Shown: positions 47,562 through 59,538, counted from the first letter of the stretch. The stretch: DNA of 62,000 bases from Adiantum capillus-veneris (GCA_014529385.2 CM043961.1:14832978-14894977); one strand, 5' to 3'. Notes: a model not told the origin generated them from the sequence alone. A program made the numbers and translations.

Positions 47562-47566
47562 AAGCC

Positions 47567-47813
47567 TTACAAAGGAGAGCCACCTCAAGAACCAACTATT
47601 GAAGACCCACCGGAGATCGAGGACCAAGAAGAGGTGCTGCAACCTGAGTCCATTCTCCGACATGAAGACAAGGTACTAAGAGGCGGTAAGACTATCCGAC
47701 GATATCTTATTAAGTTTAAGAATTATCCTTTTGAAGATGCTAGATGGATGCAAGGCATACAATTAAAGGATAACCTAAACCTTGTCAATGCTTACAATGC
47801 TTCCCAAGAGTAA
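47567..47813 (+). pseudogene. Chromovirus integrase C-terminus with chromodomain (separated by nested element)
   Basis: This is the continuation of the chromovirus integrase after the nested element. It reads in frame with 38616 once the insertion and one AAGCC copy are discounted. It holds an acidic linker (EPTIEDPPEIEDQEE), then a chromodomain-like stretch with ILRHEDKVLRGG, YLIKFKNYPFEDARW and a final helix, ending at TAA 47811-47813. In chromoviruses this domain steers integration to particular chromatin. The usual aromatic WxxxW context is partly changed (YPFEDARW). Confidence 0.75.
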
Positions 47814-48169
47814 GCAAATGTATAAAATGTTAAAAATGAACAATTTTTTTGTCTTATAAGACTCTCTTTTTCTTTATTTGTGCACAAAAATGAAGTAGTA
47901 TGCATGCTTAGATCAAGTTTGTGGAGACGACGTCTCTCAAACACCAAGTAGAGCTTGTCACTCTACTACGGAAGACTGATAGGACTGATGTGCAGACATG
48001 TTTGCGGCAGCCTCAGGCTCTCAAGCGCCAAATGGACTAGTCATCCATTATGGAATGATGTCGTAGGGTAACATAGGGATCCTCTACCCACTAAGAAAAG
48101 GACTCATGAATATGCTTTATCTTCTCTACACCATAGTCGAGGACGACTATGATTTCAAGAGAGAGGTAA
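47814..48169 (+). other. Chromovirus 3' UTR with hairpin and polypurine tract
   Basis: It contains a strong inverted repeat at 47917-47942 (GTTTG…GAGACG A CGTCTC…CAAAC) and a purine-rich CAAGAGAGAGG at 48155-48165 just before the 3' LTR. No coding region is seen. Confidence 0.6.
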
Positions 48170-49762
48170 TGTCATAATAATCAATATCTAATTCTCCTAA
48201 ATGATTTTCTTATATTAAACTGATCATTTAATGTGGGGAAGTGCCAGGGGAGAAAAAGCTAGAATATTGGTTAAGCTAGCAGACCGGCCACAGTAGGGAT
48301 CCAAAGGAGGGAAAATAGGGATCCAAAGGGGGGGCCATCAGCAAAAGAGCCATGTGCAACAATGGGCTAAAAAGACCCTAAGGTTCAGCCCATTAAGACT
48401 TCCAAAATGCTAAGGTTCCAAAATTCAAAGGTTGTGTCCAAAGGGTTAAAGCTTAGGGGGAATTGGATTCTTTGTGTGCTCTCCAAAGTCAATGCACATC
48501 CCTACATGGGAGGGGGCGAACCCTTCTTCTAGGGGATGAGAGAGAAATCCACACACACACACACACACACAAGCCCCTTTACACAAAGGGAATTAGGGAC
48601 ACATGTCAGCTCCCTAGCCCAGATGCCCACAAGGTGTGTCCAATTCCTATTGGATGACCCTTGAAGTGGACCAATGAGAATTAAGCTATAGTAAATCTAG
48701 TTTAATTAATTTAAAAAGATTTAATAAAAGAAACCAATAAGAATTAAGTCTCCTAGAAGACTATTGGACAGTCTTCCAAAGTGTCCAATGAGCATTCAGG
48801 AGCCCCATGGCTTGCCTGATTCCTATTGTCCAGGAGGCAAAGGGGTCCAATGAGAGTTTAGTTTAATTATTTAATTACCTCAAGCTCTCACAAAACGGGA
48901 AAGGGGGACACATGTCAGAAGGCTATCACTTATGCTGCTTAATTGTAATTGGCTTGACTTCGGGAGGGCCAATGAGGCTGTAGGAAGAGAAAATAGCAAG
49001 GGGGCTCGCCCAAGAGAGAGAGGGGGCTGATTTTTGCTTGGCATTAACACACACACACTCACACAATCTCATGTGTGAAGAAAGAGAAGACTATCTCTTC
49101 CCAAGCTTTAATGGAGAACTCATCACCTACTCCAAGCTTGTGAGATAGAAGCCTACATCAATACTCTCTTGGCATGTGGATGCAAATCCAACCAAGAGCC
49201 AAGCTTCAATGCATGCTCATCTCCTCTACCAAGCTAATTACTAAGCTAAGCTATGCTAATATGAGTGATTATGTGAGGAGATGTACATCTTTCTCGTAAT
49301 ATATTCTTTCTTCCTCTCAATCTACTCTCATACCCTGCTAGCTCTCACCATCTTCGAAGGTGTGTGAGGTCTTGGGTCTGAGAAGGAGGATAATTCAAGT
49401 TGTGTTTGTTAAGTGTTTTGCTTAGCGCATGAAGCTTCCATCTTCATTGAACTAGCTAGTCTTGAAGGACCACAAAGAATTGTATTGTACAATGTCTCTC
49501 TTGATGGGAGAAACCATAATACAAAGACTTTTGGAGGGGGGACCGGCTCCATGCAAATCCGGTCCTCAACTGTTGTCAATAGCTTAATTTCTCTCTCTTT
49601 TGAAAGTATTGCTGATGCTATCTAACTAGGTGTTATGATTTTTGTTGCTCTCTCCACCCAAGCACTCTTGTAATTCTCATTAGGAATCTATTCTAATGAA
49701 ATGTACACTATGTTCATGCTAATTTCCGCTACACATAAGTTATTAGGCCATTAAATGTTACA
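48170..49762 (+). repeat. 3' LTR of the chromovirus (1593 bp)
   Basis: It begins TGTCATAATAATC and ends TTACA, then the duplicated TGTCC and satellite. Compared with the 5' LTR it has several indels (a repeated phrase near 48405-48420, a longer AC tract near 48550, an extra segment near 48975-49030) and many substitutions. Confidence 0.9.
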
Positions 49763-49767
49763 TGTCC

Positions 49768-50950
49768 AACCTATCATCTCTAGTAAAATGGGAGGTTTGG
49801 CCTTAAGATTCACCATGCAACCAACCTATACTTCATTGTATTATGAAGAGTAGAAAAGAAAAGCTCCACCACTTGTCTAAGGTAGTTCCAAAATCAACAT
49901 GTACAGAAGAAAGCTTCACCATTTTTCCAAGATAGGTTCCATTAAAACATGGAAAACCTCATATATGTTGTACACGGAAGCTTTTTTCCAAGGTCCACCA
50001 CTTTTCCAAGCTAGGATCCATTAAAACATGGATAGAAACAAGGCTCCACCACTTGTCCAACCTTTATAGCTGCAAAGTGTACCGGTTGTCTAAACTAGGC
50101 ATGGGAAAATAATAGAAGGTCCACCACTTATCCAATATATTATCTCTAATAGCATGGGTGTCTTGGTCTCAAGATTTAGGAATTGGCTGACCTGTATTTC
50201 ATTGTATTATGATGAATTTGGTTTTAAAGTCAACTACTTATCCAAGCTATAAGTTTATATCTTGAATGGTGTTCCTTCCCATCACTTAGAAAACCAATGA
50301 TATTTTGTACATGGGGGGGTTTGTTACAAGGTCCACCACTTGTCCAAGCTAGTTTCATTGAAACATGGATGAAGGCAAGCTCCACCATTTGTTAAAGCTA
50401 GACTCCATTGAAATCTAGAAAATCCATGCTATGTTGTACATGGGGTTTTTGTTTTAAGGTCCAACACTTGTCCAAGCTAAGCTCCATTGAAACATGGAGT
50501 AGAGAAACACTCCACCGCTTGTCCAAGCTAGGAAACATTGATAGTAGTTGGTTTAGTTTGAAGATCCACCACGTGTAAGCTAACTCTATTGAAACATAGA
50601 GAGAAGCAAAGGTCCACCAATTGTTCAAGCTAGGCTCCATTGAAACATGGACAGAAGCAAGCTCCACCATTTCTCCAAGATAGGCTCCATTGAAACATGG
50701 AGAGAATCAAAGGTCCACCATTTCTCCAAGCCAAGCTCCAGTTGTCCAACCTATAAGGTTATATCTTAAATGGTAATCTTTCTAATCACTTGGAATACCC
50801 ATGATATGTTTTACATGGGGGTTTTGTTCCAAAATCACCACTTGTCCAAGCTAACTCTATTGAAACATAGAGAGAAGAAAAGGTCCACCATTTGTCCAAG
50901 CTAGTCTCCATTGAAACAAGGAGAGAAGCAAGCTCCATCATTTCTCCAAG
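49768..50950 (-). repeat. Satellite, reverse orientation, continuing across the chromovirus insertion
   Basis: It resumes exactly the satellite interrupted at 31966 (…tgtcc | aacctatcatctctagtaaa…). 49763-50120 matches 24551-24900 closely. The units read GGTCCACCACTTGTCCAAGCT. Confidence 0.9.
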
Positions 50951-51417
50951 ATAGGCTAGCCTGGATAAGTGCACCTTGAAACCAACCTTCCTATGAGGCA
51001 ATAGAGCATATGCTACATATTTTATGTATGCCCCATGCCTCAAATTAAGAAGTTATAGATTAGAAGTGGACCTTGCTTGAATGTCACATGCAATAAATTA
51101 AGGAAAAATAGCCAAGTGGATTGTATTCCTCAATGGATCCTTGCTTTCACAAGTTGTGAACCTTGAGTCACTTTTACATTAACTTGGACAAGTGGTGGAC
51201 CTAGAAACCAAGCTCTCCATGTCGAGATAAGTTGTAGGTAGGACAGTAGAACATAGACAACGATAATGGTAGCAATATACTCGTCTCCTAATAATCCAAT
51301 TGATTGAAACCATGGTATTTTAGTTGTTTTCATTGTGTATTGTATGTGCATAAAGTGGAATGAGACCTTGAGAAAATTCAAATTTTTGACAAATCTCTAT
51401 ATTTTGTACATGATATA
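50951..51417 (+). repeat. Decayed satellite, forward orientation, and array edge
   Basis: From about 50951 units read forward again (gcctggataagtgcaccttg; aacttggacaagtggtggacc at about 51180), so there is an inversion junction near 50950. The remaining bases to the copia fragment are unremarkable AT-rich sequence with no recognisable 5' LTR. Confidence 0.6.
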
Positions 51418-54400
51418 TTGAAAGTTGTCCAACCAGGGAATTGGGATTTTCCCACTTTACCTAATATGGTCTTCACTTCTTATGGTTCCACTGCGAGTGG
51501 CAAAACTTCTATTTCTAATGCTTCTGCTGGCAGCAATTTGTCTGGAAAACCTGGTGATAAGGGCAAAAAGAAGATGTGTTTCCATTATTGTAAAGCTAAT
51601 GATCACTTGATCAAGCAGTGTCCTAAGTTGAAGTCCAAAGAGGCTAAGAAGAAAGAGGGTGGTTCCACTACAAATGCAGCCATTGTTGAGTCTTCTCTGA
51701 AAGGAGACTGTTTTGCTGATGTTGACGCAGAATGGGCTTTTAGTGTAGAATGCACTTACAATCCTGATGTCCATGATGCATGCTTGTCAGTTGCTACAGA
51801 TTCACATGTGTGGTATTCCGACAGTGGTTCTCAAAGCACATTACCTCACATCGTGAATTGTTCACCTCTCTCGAGTTTGTCCCTCATGGGAATTTAGTCA
51901 CTTGTGCCAACAATGCCTGTTATCCGGTTCATGGAGTTGGAAAGATTGTGCTTATTGCTGCAAATGGTAGTTCTTTCACACTTGTTGATGCACTTTATGT
52001 ACCTGGGATCAAGAAGAATCTTTTGTCTGCATCTGCACTTGCTAGACTTGGACTTGTAGTCAAATTTGTGGATGATAGATGTACAGCTCATGATCTTAGT
52101 TTTAATGATGAAATTGTTACATCCGGGATTTTGTGCCATGTGCTGTTTAATCTCATTTTGTATGACAAGTATGGAAAAAAATTTGCAAATGTAGTTGCAG
52201 ATTCAAGGGCTATTTCAGATGCAAAACTTTGGCATGCACGTTTTGGTGATCTAAATTTTGTCAGTTTGCTACGTTTGCAGAAATCTAATATGGTTGCTTC
52301 TTTGCTGCCTCTTGAAACACCTGTTAAACATGTTTGTGAAGGCTGTATTTTGGGTAATATGCAACGTTCTAAGTTTCCAAAGGATGGTTCAGTTCGGCCA
52401 AATGCAGGTTGCAACTTGTGCATAGTGATGTTTGTGGGCCCATGCAAACTCCGTCCTTGGGCAATTACCTTTACTTCGTGACTTTCATTGATGATTACTC
52501 TAGGCATGCAGGGGTATTTCCGCTTAAAGCGAAGTTCGAAGTTTTTATGTGCTTCAAACACTTTCTGGCTATGGTTGAAAATGTCTCGAAATGTACTATG
52601 GGCACCCTCCGTTCCGATTGAGGGGGGGAGTATATGTCTCACAAACTCAATGCATTTTTGGTTAGTCGTGGGATAAAACATCAATGTACAGTGCCTTATA
52701 CACCGCAGCAAAATGGTGTTGCTGAGAGAAAAAACGTGTTTTTGGTTGTTTGGCATATGCTTTGGTGCCACAAACACAGCACAGAAAATTGGATGATAAG
52801 GCTGTCAAATATTTATTTTTTGTTATAGTGCTGAAAGCAAAGGTTACAGGTTGTATCATCAGCAAACAAAACGTATTCTGGTTTCATGGGATGTAGTGTT
52901 TGTGGAAGATTCTGTTCAGCCCTTGCTGTCATGTACTAGAGACAATAATATAAGCTCACAAGACATTTATGACACTTTGTAACCTCTTTTCAGTGGTGGA
53001 AATAGGAATGTAAGTTCCAATGCTGCAAATATACAACCTATGGGGGTTTTCAAAAATGTTACAGATCAACCTATTACTGATGCAGATGTACATGATGTAC
53101 TTGATGAGGAAAGGGCTGAAAATGAGCAGGCTAGAGGTATGCCAAAATGGCTGGTGCACACTTTGCGTGACAGTAAATTGGATGCATGTTTGTCTAGGCG
53201 TACTCGTTCAGGCTCTCACCATGCATCTTATGTATCAGATTGTTATGCTTTGGCTACGTCTAGCTTACATGATGTTGATGAACCTATGTATTTTGATGAA
53301 GCACAGAATTTAGAAAATTGGATGGCTACCATGTAATCAGAATATGATGCACTTATAGAAAATGACACATGGACTTTATGTGATTTGACTCCTCGAAAAA
53401 TGGCCATTGGTACGAAGTGGGTTTACAAGTTGAAACGCAAGCCGGATGGTGAGATCGATCACCATAAGGCTCGAATTGTTGCAAAGGGTTATGCACAACA
53501 AAAAGTCATAGATTATGAAGATACCTTTGCTCCCACTTGTGGTATGACTACTATGCATTTTCTATGTGCATTGGAAACTCATTTTGGTTGGGATATACAT
53601 CAATCAGACATTGTTATTGCTTTCTTAAATGGTGACATATTTGAGGAAGTTTATGTAACGCAGCCTCACAGTTTTGTCAAGAAAGGACAAGAGGACAAAG
53701 TATGCAAATGTAACAAGGCTTTGTATGGGTTGAAGAAATCTCCTCGTGCTTGATATGAGAAAGTTGACACTAATTTGTTCAAACAAGGCTTTCGTAACAG
53801 TCCAACAGGAAGCACATTGTATGTAAAGTGTGAGGGTGATATACTTCTCATTGTGGTTCTTTATGTAGATGATTTGCTGATCACTAGACCAAATGAGAGA
53901 CATATTGCTGAATTTAAGGCTTGATTTGAATGCTACTTTCAAGGTGAAAGATTTGGGGTTGTTACATCATTATTTGGGCATACAGTTTAAGCAGTGTGAT
54001 GGTGGTATTGACTTGCATCAGAAAAGTTACATAGAGACATTGCTATGTAAGTTTGGACTTGAGGATTGCAAACCTATTGCCACTCGCATGGAAACAGGTT
54101 TGAACTTGAGTCTACATGATGCTGGCGATCCTGTTGATGTCACTCTTTACCAATATGTTGTTGGTTGCCTCATTTATGTATGCAACACGAGCCCGGATAT
54201 TCAGTTTGCAATCTCATACGTCAGCAAATTTATGCATAGCCCAGGGTCTAAGCATTGGCTCTCAAGAGGATTTTTTGCTACCTTACTGGCACTTTACATC
54301 TTGTCTTGTTTAATCCCAAGGGGGGATCATTGCCACCAGATTTACATGCTTTTTCGAACTCAGATTGGGCTGCTTGTTTTGACACGCGAGTGTCCACATG

Positions 54401-54890
54401 TGGTTTTTGTTTCATGCTTGGCAGTTCATGTATATCATGGTTGAGCAAGAAGAACTCTAATGTGGCCACTTCGAGTTGTGAGGCTGAGTACAGGGCAGTC
54501 TTCACAACTACGGTTGAGTGTTTATGGCTCAGACGCCTTATGGCTGATTTGGGTGTTGGACAGGACACTGCCAACACTAAGGCTACACTGACATTTAGAG
54601 CGCATTGGCCGTTGCGAGGAACCCAGTTTTTCATGCTCGCACAAGGTACATTGAGGTGCATTACCACTATGTCAGGGAGAGGCTCTCAGCAAGAGAGATC
54701 ATCTTGGCTTATGTGCCAACATAGGAAAAACTTGCAGATCTTTTCACAAAGGCATTGTCTCGTGAGAAGCTCGAAGCTTTCCGCAAATCTTTGGACTTGC
54801 TCCCCTTTGTGGACTGATCATGTCCTCAGGGCATGGCACTTCCCTTTACTCATGTGCCAGCTCTCGTTCACCGCATCACTCCAGGGGGGA
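51418..54890 (+). pseudogene. Ty1/copia gag-pol, 5'-truncated and decayed
   Basis: The order of domains identifies copia: gag zinc-knuckle region (CFHYCKANDHLIKQC, about 51575), protease WYSDSGSQST (about 51813), a frame change near 51840-51890, GAG-pre-integrase with LWHARFGDLN and HVCEGCILGN (52229-52352), another frame change, then integrase core VHSDVCGP … FIDDYSR … TPQQNGVAER (52410-52730). Next comes reverse transcriptase with IGTKWVYKLKRKPDG (53405), AFLNGDIFEEVYV and LYVDDLLIT (about 53860). Last is RNase H with KNSNVATSSCEAEYRA (54450-54500). Several frameshifts, stops (e.g. 52619 TGA, 53752 TGA) and an internal deletion between integrase and reverse transcriptase make it dead. The gag N-terminus and 5' LTR are missing. 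Confidence 0.85.
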
Positions 54891-54892
54891 TT
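54881..54892 (+). other. Polypurine tract of the copia element
   Basis: CCAGGGGGGATT sits directly before the TGTTACC start of the 3' LTR. Confidence 0.6.
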
Positions 54893-55119
54893 TGTTACCA
54901 TATACATGTGGTAGTGATGTGTGTGAACCCACTAGGACCGCCGGGGCATTTTTTCCCTCTTTAGGAGGTTTTTTCCCCCCTGCATTGTATATACGCCCAT
55001 CACTCTAGGGCTATCAATATTTCCATTGCACACTAAGTAACGCACTCTCTATTGTGTGCCTTGAGCTTCCTTTGTCTTCTCCAAGCTTTGTGCGTTTCTT
55101 TGCAACCCTAATTCCAACA
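54893..55119 (+). repeat. 3' LTR of the copia element (about 227 bp)
   Basis: TGTTACCATATACATG … CTAATTCCAACA has TG/CA termini directly after the polypurine tract. TGTATATACGCC in the middle may be the TATA region. No partner LTR is found upstream, so the boundary at 55119 rests on the terminal motif alone. Confidence 0.6.
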
Positions 55120-56018
55120 ATGGTGATTTTGTGTGGGAAAGTGCTTCACCTATCAAGCTAATTAAGGATGAAATGTTGTCCAAATTTCTAGTATGGGTGG
55201 AATTTGTGCACTTGTCTACCTTTTTATGACCTTGTACTGGAAAGCTGGGAACTTCATTGGGGAAGGTTCTTTTTTCGACTACAATTCATTGTCCTAATAG
55301 GAACAAGGCTTGTGTGATGTGGAAAGCTAATAAGAAGTTTCTTGAGACGCTTGAGATTGATCTAGACACTATTGGTAAATTCGGTATCTACTTGAAATGG
55401 GGCAAGCTAGTGAGGGCATGTTTCCATTGTGGGAACTTGGGGCACTTTTCCAAAAGCTATTCTCTGACTAACAATGACAATGATCTTATCCCCTCGTATC
55501 CAGGTACTAGGAACCTTGTTCCAAGAGAAAAATATATGATAAAACCCTAGGTAAAGGGGAGAATGGAAAAGGGGGAAATGCTCAATCTAGGGGTAACTTA
55601 CCTACTCCTTCATATTTTAGAACTCCTAGTGCCCGAGCTCCCTCCAATCCAAGAGCACCATTTCAAGGGCATACTACATCTAACCTTGGAGCTGCCACCT
55701 CCAATGTCACTAGACCCCGAGATAGAGGAAAGAGGGTGGTTGATTCAGATAGATTCATCACGTCCAAATAACACCTTTAAGGCCAAGGGTTTGTCATCAA
55801 GATATTCCTCTGAGAACTTTTATGAAGTGCTTATGGAGGATATTCCCTCTCCTGAGACTCTGGTTGCTATTGATAACATAATTAAAACTCATGATTATAG
55901 CAAGAAAGCTAGATTGCATGAGGAGGAGGGGGACACCAAAGGAATTCAAATTGAGGCTCACATGAAGGAATATAATAGTGAAGGAGACACCGAGGTAGTT
56001 CATAGTATCCCCCAATGA
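55120..56018 (+). pseudogene. LINE ORF1-like (zinc-knuckle) fragment
   Basis: In one frame with a few stops this reads … LVWVEFVHLSTFL, then KACVMWKANKKFLETLEIDLDTIGKFGIYLKWGKLVRACFHCGNLGHF (about 55310-55450), then a polar tail to TGA at 56018. A strand-rich segment followed by a CxxCxxxxH knuckle is typical of the plant DUF4283/zf-CCHC_4 proteins that form ORF1 of L1-type LINEs or captured host copies. The last Cys of the knuckle is Tyr (CFHCGNLGHFSKSY), and a TAG lies between 55550 and 55563. No reverse transcriptase is in the window. It could be a non-mobile domesticated relative. Confidence 0.45.
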
Positions 56019-56160
56019 AAGTTTCTACCTTTAATGTCTCAATGAACATGCAATCAAAACATCCAAGTTGAATGTGCAAGTGTGATTGTATTACGGAAAA
56101 TCAAAGAAAACACTGTGTCATTAGGATAAATATGAACCCCAAAAGGGCCCTTTAGCTTAA
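56019..56160. other. Spacer before TTAA element 3
   Basis: Non-coding; it ends in TTAA (56157-56160), the target duplication of the next element. Confidence 0.5.
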
Positions 56161-57499
56161 CACTAGAATGGTAACAGGACACTTTTATGTCCTTGGACAC
56201 TTTTGTGTCCTGTTAAGTGACCATTTTGCTTAAATTATTTGAAGAGTATGAAAATGAATTTCTAGGTGCTATATATCCACAAAGTTGCCTTATGAGCTGA
56301 AAAAAACTTAGCATTCTTTTTTGAGTATTGATCTCACCATTAACCTTACTCTTGCACAACATTTTTGAACCTAACCTGTGTGAAAAAACGGGTCCTGTTT
56401 TTGGTTGTTTTTCAATTTTTGGCAACTATACAACTCTAAACTTCATGTTTGTGAGGTTTAGATGGCTAGAGGTTAGACCTTCATAGTTCTCAACATGTTT
56501 TGATGCTTGTAGGGAGAGCTAAGTGTTAAAATTGAAAGTTATGACCAATTTACAAGAATTGCATAATCCTGCTTTTTGGGCAAAATTAGCACTTTTATGA
56601 TTTTTTTGGTGGCTTTCTTGATCTCCAAATTCAATTTTGATTGTGTAAGTCTAATGTATAACATAAAGCTAATCTTCCTTGAGTTTTGGGGGACCTAATA
56701 TGCTATATAGCATAGTATATGATGATGGTTGAGTTTTTTGATTGCTGAAGAATACGATACATTTTAGAGTAGCAAGTATAGCTTTCTCAATATTGCTAGT
56801 TTCTTAGGCCAATTGTGTGTATTTTGTAGGTAGTTACCATATCTAATAATAGACTACAAACTTGGCTAGATATTAGGTAGTTTCTATGGGTTTCTAGAGG
56901 TCATAATGCTAAACCAAGTTTTTTCATGTTTGCTGTATTTAGCACTTTATCATTGCCCCCAAGGTTCCAATTGTAAGAGATCCATTATCCTTTTGACATG
57001 CTTCATGGCTCCTTTTGAATCCAAAGGCCCAAAGGAAACTAAGAAAACATGTATATAGTATATGTACTGAGCGTGACTATAGAAACTTTGATGATAGGTC
57101 CGCAGAATGGAAAAAATGCAACTTTTTTGTACCTATTTTTTTTTCCCAAAAAACAATTAGTGAGGTAAAAGAAACCATATGTTTTGGTCACCAACCCATT
57201 GAAGTTCACGGGGCATTTTATCTCATGTCCTACAAAAATCCCCAGTCTTATTTATATGCAATCAACTGTAAGAAATTGCTGTTTTGGGCAAAATGCAGTG
57301 GTCCATCAACTTTGGAGGCTTGTAGTGACCAAGGGATGAAAAAAATTACAAGTTTCTCATTTTTTCCATATGTAGTAGTTATTGAACTATAAGCTCATGA
57401 ATGGCTTTTTCAAAATGAGTGGATCTACTATGGTTTTGGAATTTTTCCCGAAAACCCTGAAAGGACACTTTTATGTCCTGTTAGGTTACCATTCTAGTG
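56161..57499. mobile_element. TTAA-flanked non-autonomous DNA element, copy 3 (1339 bp)
   Basis: Termini are CACTAGAATGGTAA and TTACCATTCTAGTG, with TTAA on both sides (56157-56160 and 57500-57503). Its length equals that of copy 1. Both termini share the same variant (AATGG instead of GTTGG), so the inverted pair has co-varied. Subterminal GGACACTTTTATGTCC motifs are present. The interior is clearly homologous to copies 1 and 2 but more diverged, with indels that break their open frames. It lies outside the satellite. Confidence 0.85.
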
Positions 57500-58140
57500 T
57501 TAAGGAGTGATTAAGCATGGACCACTAGGAAGAGGGTGGCGGCCACAGCTATACCCTCTCAAAAGGTAGGGTAGTAGGGGGCATGGGGGTCTATTTGTTC
57601 CCCTCATTATAGCTTTGTGCCCTAGAAAGAGAGAGAAGGGGGAAAAGGGGTGGGGGTGGGGGGGTTCCCTCCATTTTCATGGGCGCCCATAAAGTAACCC
57701 TAAAATTTCAATGTTTTTTAAAAATCTCGAAATCTCACTTTTCACTCTCCAAAAGCTCTCCTAATCAAATACATGGTCAAAAAACTATTTTTTTTAACCA
57801 AAAGTTGCATTTCTTAGCAGTACCCTCTACTCTACCCCTTCTCTCTTCTCTTTCCACTTCCGCCTTCAAGATTTCCATTACTGCAGCACATAATCAAGGT
57901 TTCCATAGCTGCACCACTTGTCTCCCCCTTTCATCCACACCATCCCTCTAAACTACTTCTTCTCCCCTTTCTCCCCATTGAGCCACTTCTCCCCCTCCCT
58001 CCAAGCTTTCCATAGTTGCATCACAAATGCAAGCTTTTTCTATAGCCGCACCATCTGTCTCCCCCTTTCATCCACACCATCCATGTGAACTACTTCTTCT
58101 CCCCTTGTTTCCCATTCAACCATTCCTTCTCACTTTCTTC
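57500..58140. other. Spacer with G-rich run and a ~138 bp tandem duplication
   Basis: 57637-57664 is a G-rich run able to form a quadruplex. A segment containing GCACCACTTGTCTCCCCC is imperfectly duplicated about 138 bp apart (about 57900 and 58040), each copy ending in ACTACTTCTTCTCCCC. No gene is recognised. Confidence 0.5.
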
Positions 58141-58321
58141 TTGAAGCAGCATGCTGACGGTTGGCTTTCGAAGCCGCAGCCGTGAGAACAAACCCCACTC
58201 GGGGAGCATGAAATTTAAAAAACACGTTGTTTGTGGATTCTTGCATGCCGCCACCTCCCTCCTTGACCATTGCTCACAAAGGGGGGCGCCAAGCATGGCA
58301 CCACCCTCCCCCTCTCCTCCA

Positions 58322-58324
<3 letters not shown>

Positions 58325-58395
<71 letters not shown>
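58325..58395. repeat. (CT)n microsatellite 1
   Basis: 71 bp of uninterrupted CT repeats. The Ser-Leu and Arg-Glu frames through it are artefacts of the repeat. Confidence 0.95.
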
Positions 58396-58399
<4 letters not shown>

Positions 58400-58600
58400 T
58401 GCCACCAGTCCAAGGGGCCACCATGTCTATCTCTGTCTCTCCCTCATCCATTATCAAGGGGCACACTCCCTCTTGTTTGTCACCAGTCCTAGGGGCCACC
58501 ATGTATATATCTCTCTCTCCCTCATCCATTATCAAGGGGCACACTCCCTCTCCCACTCTCATCTCTCCCTCTTCACCCACACTCACTCTCTCTCCCTCTT
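58396..58600. repeat. ~85 bp tandem duplication
   Basis: Two imperfect copies of a unit containing GTTTGCCACCAGTCC…GGGGCCACCATGT… and CATCCATTATCAAGGGGCAC lie side by side (about 58396-58480 and 58476-58560). Confidence 0.75.
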
Positions 58601-58691
58601 CCCTGTGTCGACAACCCATGCAGGGTGCAAGCAATAAAATATATATCTCTCTCTCTCGTTTGTCAACCTAGGGGGCCTGCCATGAGCAAAG

Positions 58692-58692
58692 C

Positions 58693-58788
<96 letters not shown>
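58692..58788. repeat. (CT)n microsatellite 2
   Basis: About 97 bp of CT repeats with one CCC interruption near the left end. Confidence 0.95.
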
Positions 58789-58791
<3 letters not shown>

Positions 58792-59019
58792 CCCCACCCA
58801 TGCCCACACGCCTCTCTCTTTTTCTCGTTGACTCTCCCTCTTCCGTGTGTCATCAGCCGGCTCAGCCCAAATATATCTCTCTCTCATTATTTACACACAC
58901 ACACTCCCTCACCTCCCCATCTCTCACCCCATCACCCGCTCTCTCATCCTCTCTCTCTCTCTCTCTCCCTCATTCACTCTCGCTCTCCCTCTCCTTTCCT
59001 GTATCAGTGCCATGCAGTG

Positions 59020-59023
<4 letters not shown>

Positions 59024-59076
<53 letters not shown>
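59024..59076. repeat. (CT)n microsatellite 3
   Basis: 53 bp of CT repeats, followed by scattered CA-rich runs to about 59150. Confidence 0.95.
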
Positions 59077-59079
<3 letters not shown>

Positions 59080-59538
59080 CCCACACACACACTTGCCGGA
59101 ACACTCACACACTTACACACACACAACCCCATATACACACCAGCACACACTCCCTCAGCCTCTCTCTCACCCATCTATTGCTCTCTCTCCATCCTTCTCT
59201 TTCTTTTAGTTAAAAATATCTCTCTCACTCTCTTTCCGTACACACATACACAGACATACGTACACTACACATTCAAACAAGCACACGCACGCCATACACA
59301 CGCACAAGAAGAAAAGACTGAAGGAGTTCAACATCAACGCCCAAACAAAAAAAAAAAAAAAAACGACCAAATCATGCGATGGCAACAACAAATCAAGAAA
59401 TGGCACCGAAGGCATGCGCCGATCGGCCCCGAAAGTGACAAACGCACTACACCGACGCACCAGCGAAGCCCGCCATTCACCGACATCTTGTCCACCATGC
59501 ATCTCCGTAGTAAACATCCGTAGGGTAACCTATTTACC
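59077..59538. other. Simple-sequence-rich spacer
   Basis: It contains CACACA runs to about 59300 and an A-run at 59346-59362, then moderately GC-rich sequence. Open frames are low-complexity and no gene is recognised. Confidence 0.4.

Larger units (their letters stand above)
31967..49762 (+). mobile_element. Ty3/gypsy chromovirus, decayed, split by a nested LTR element
   Basis: The element is bounded by LTRs at 31967-33496 and 48170-49762 and by the 5-bp duplication TGTCC (31962-31966 and 49763-49767). It sits in reverse-orientation satellite. It has an initiator-Met-type primer site, gag with a CCHC knuckle, protease, reverse transcriptase, RNase H, integrase and a C-terminal chromodomain, all in one frame except for stops. 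A separate 8.9 kb element (38617-47561) lies between integrase core and chromodomain. Without the nested element and one copy of its duplication the length is about 8.85 kb, normal for a plant chromovirus. The LTRs have diverged visibly by substitutions and indels, so the insertion is old. Confidence 0.9.

Noticed and set aside
58215-58887. Long Ser-Leu and Arg-Glu frames
   Set aside because: They are pure translation of CT/GA microsatellites.
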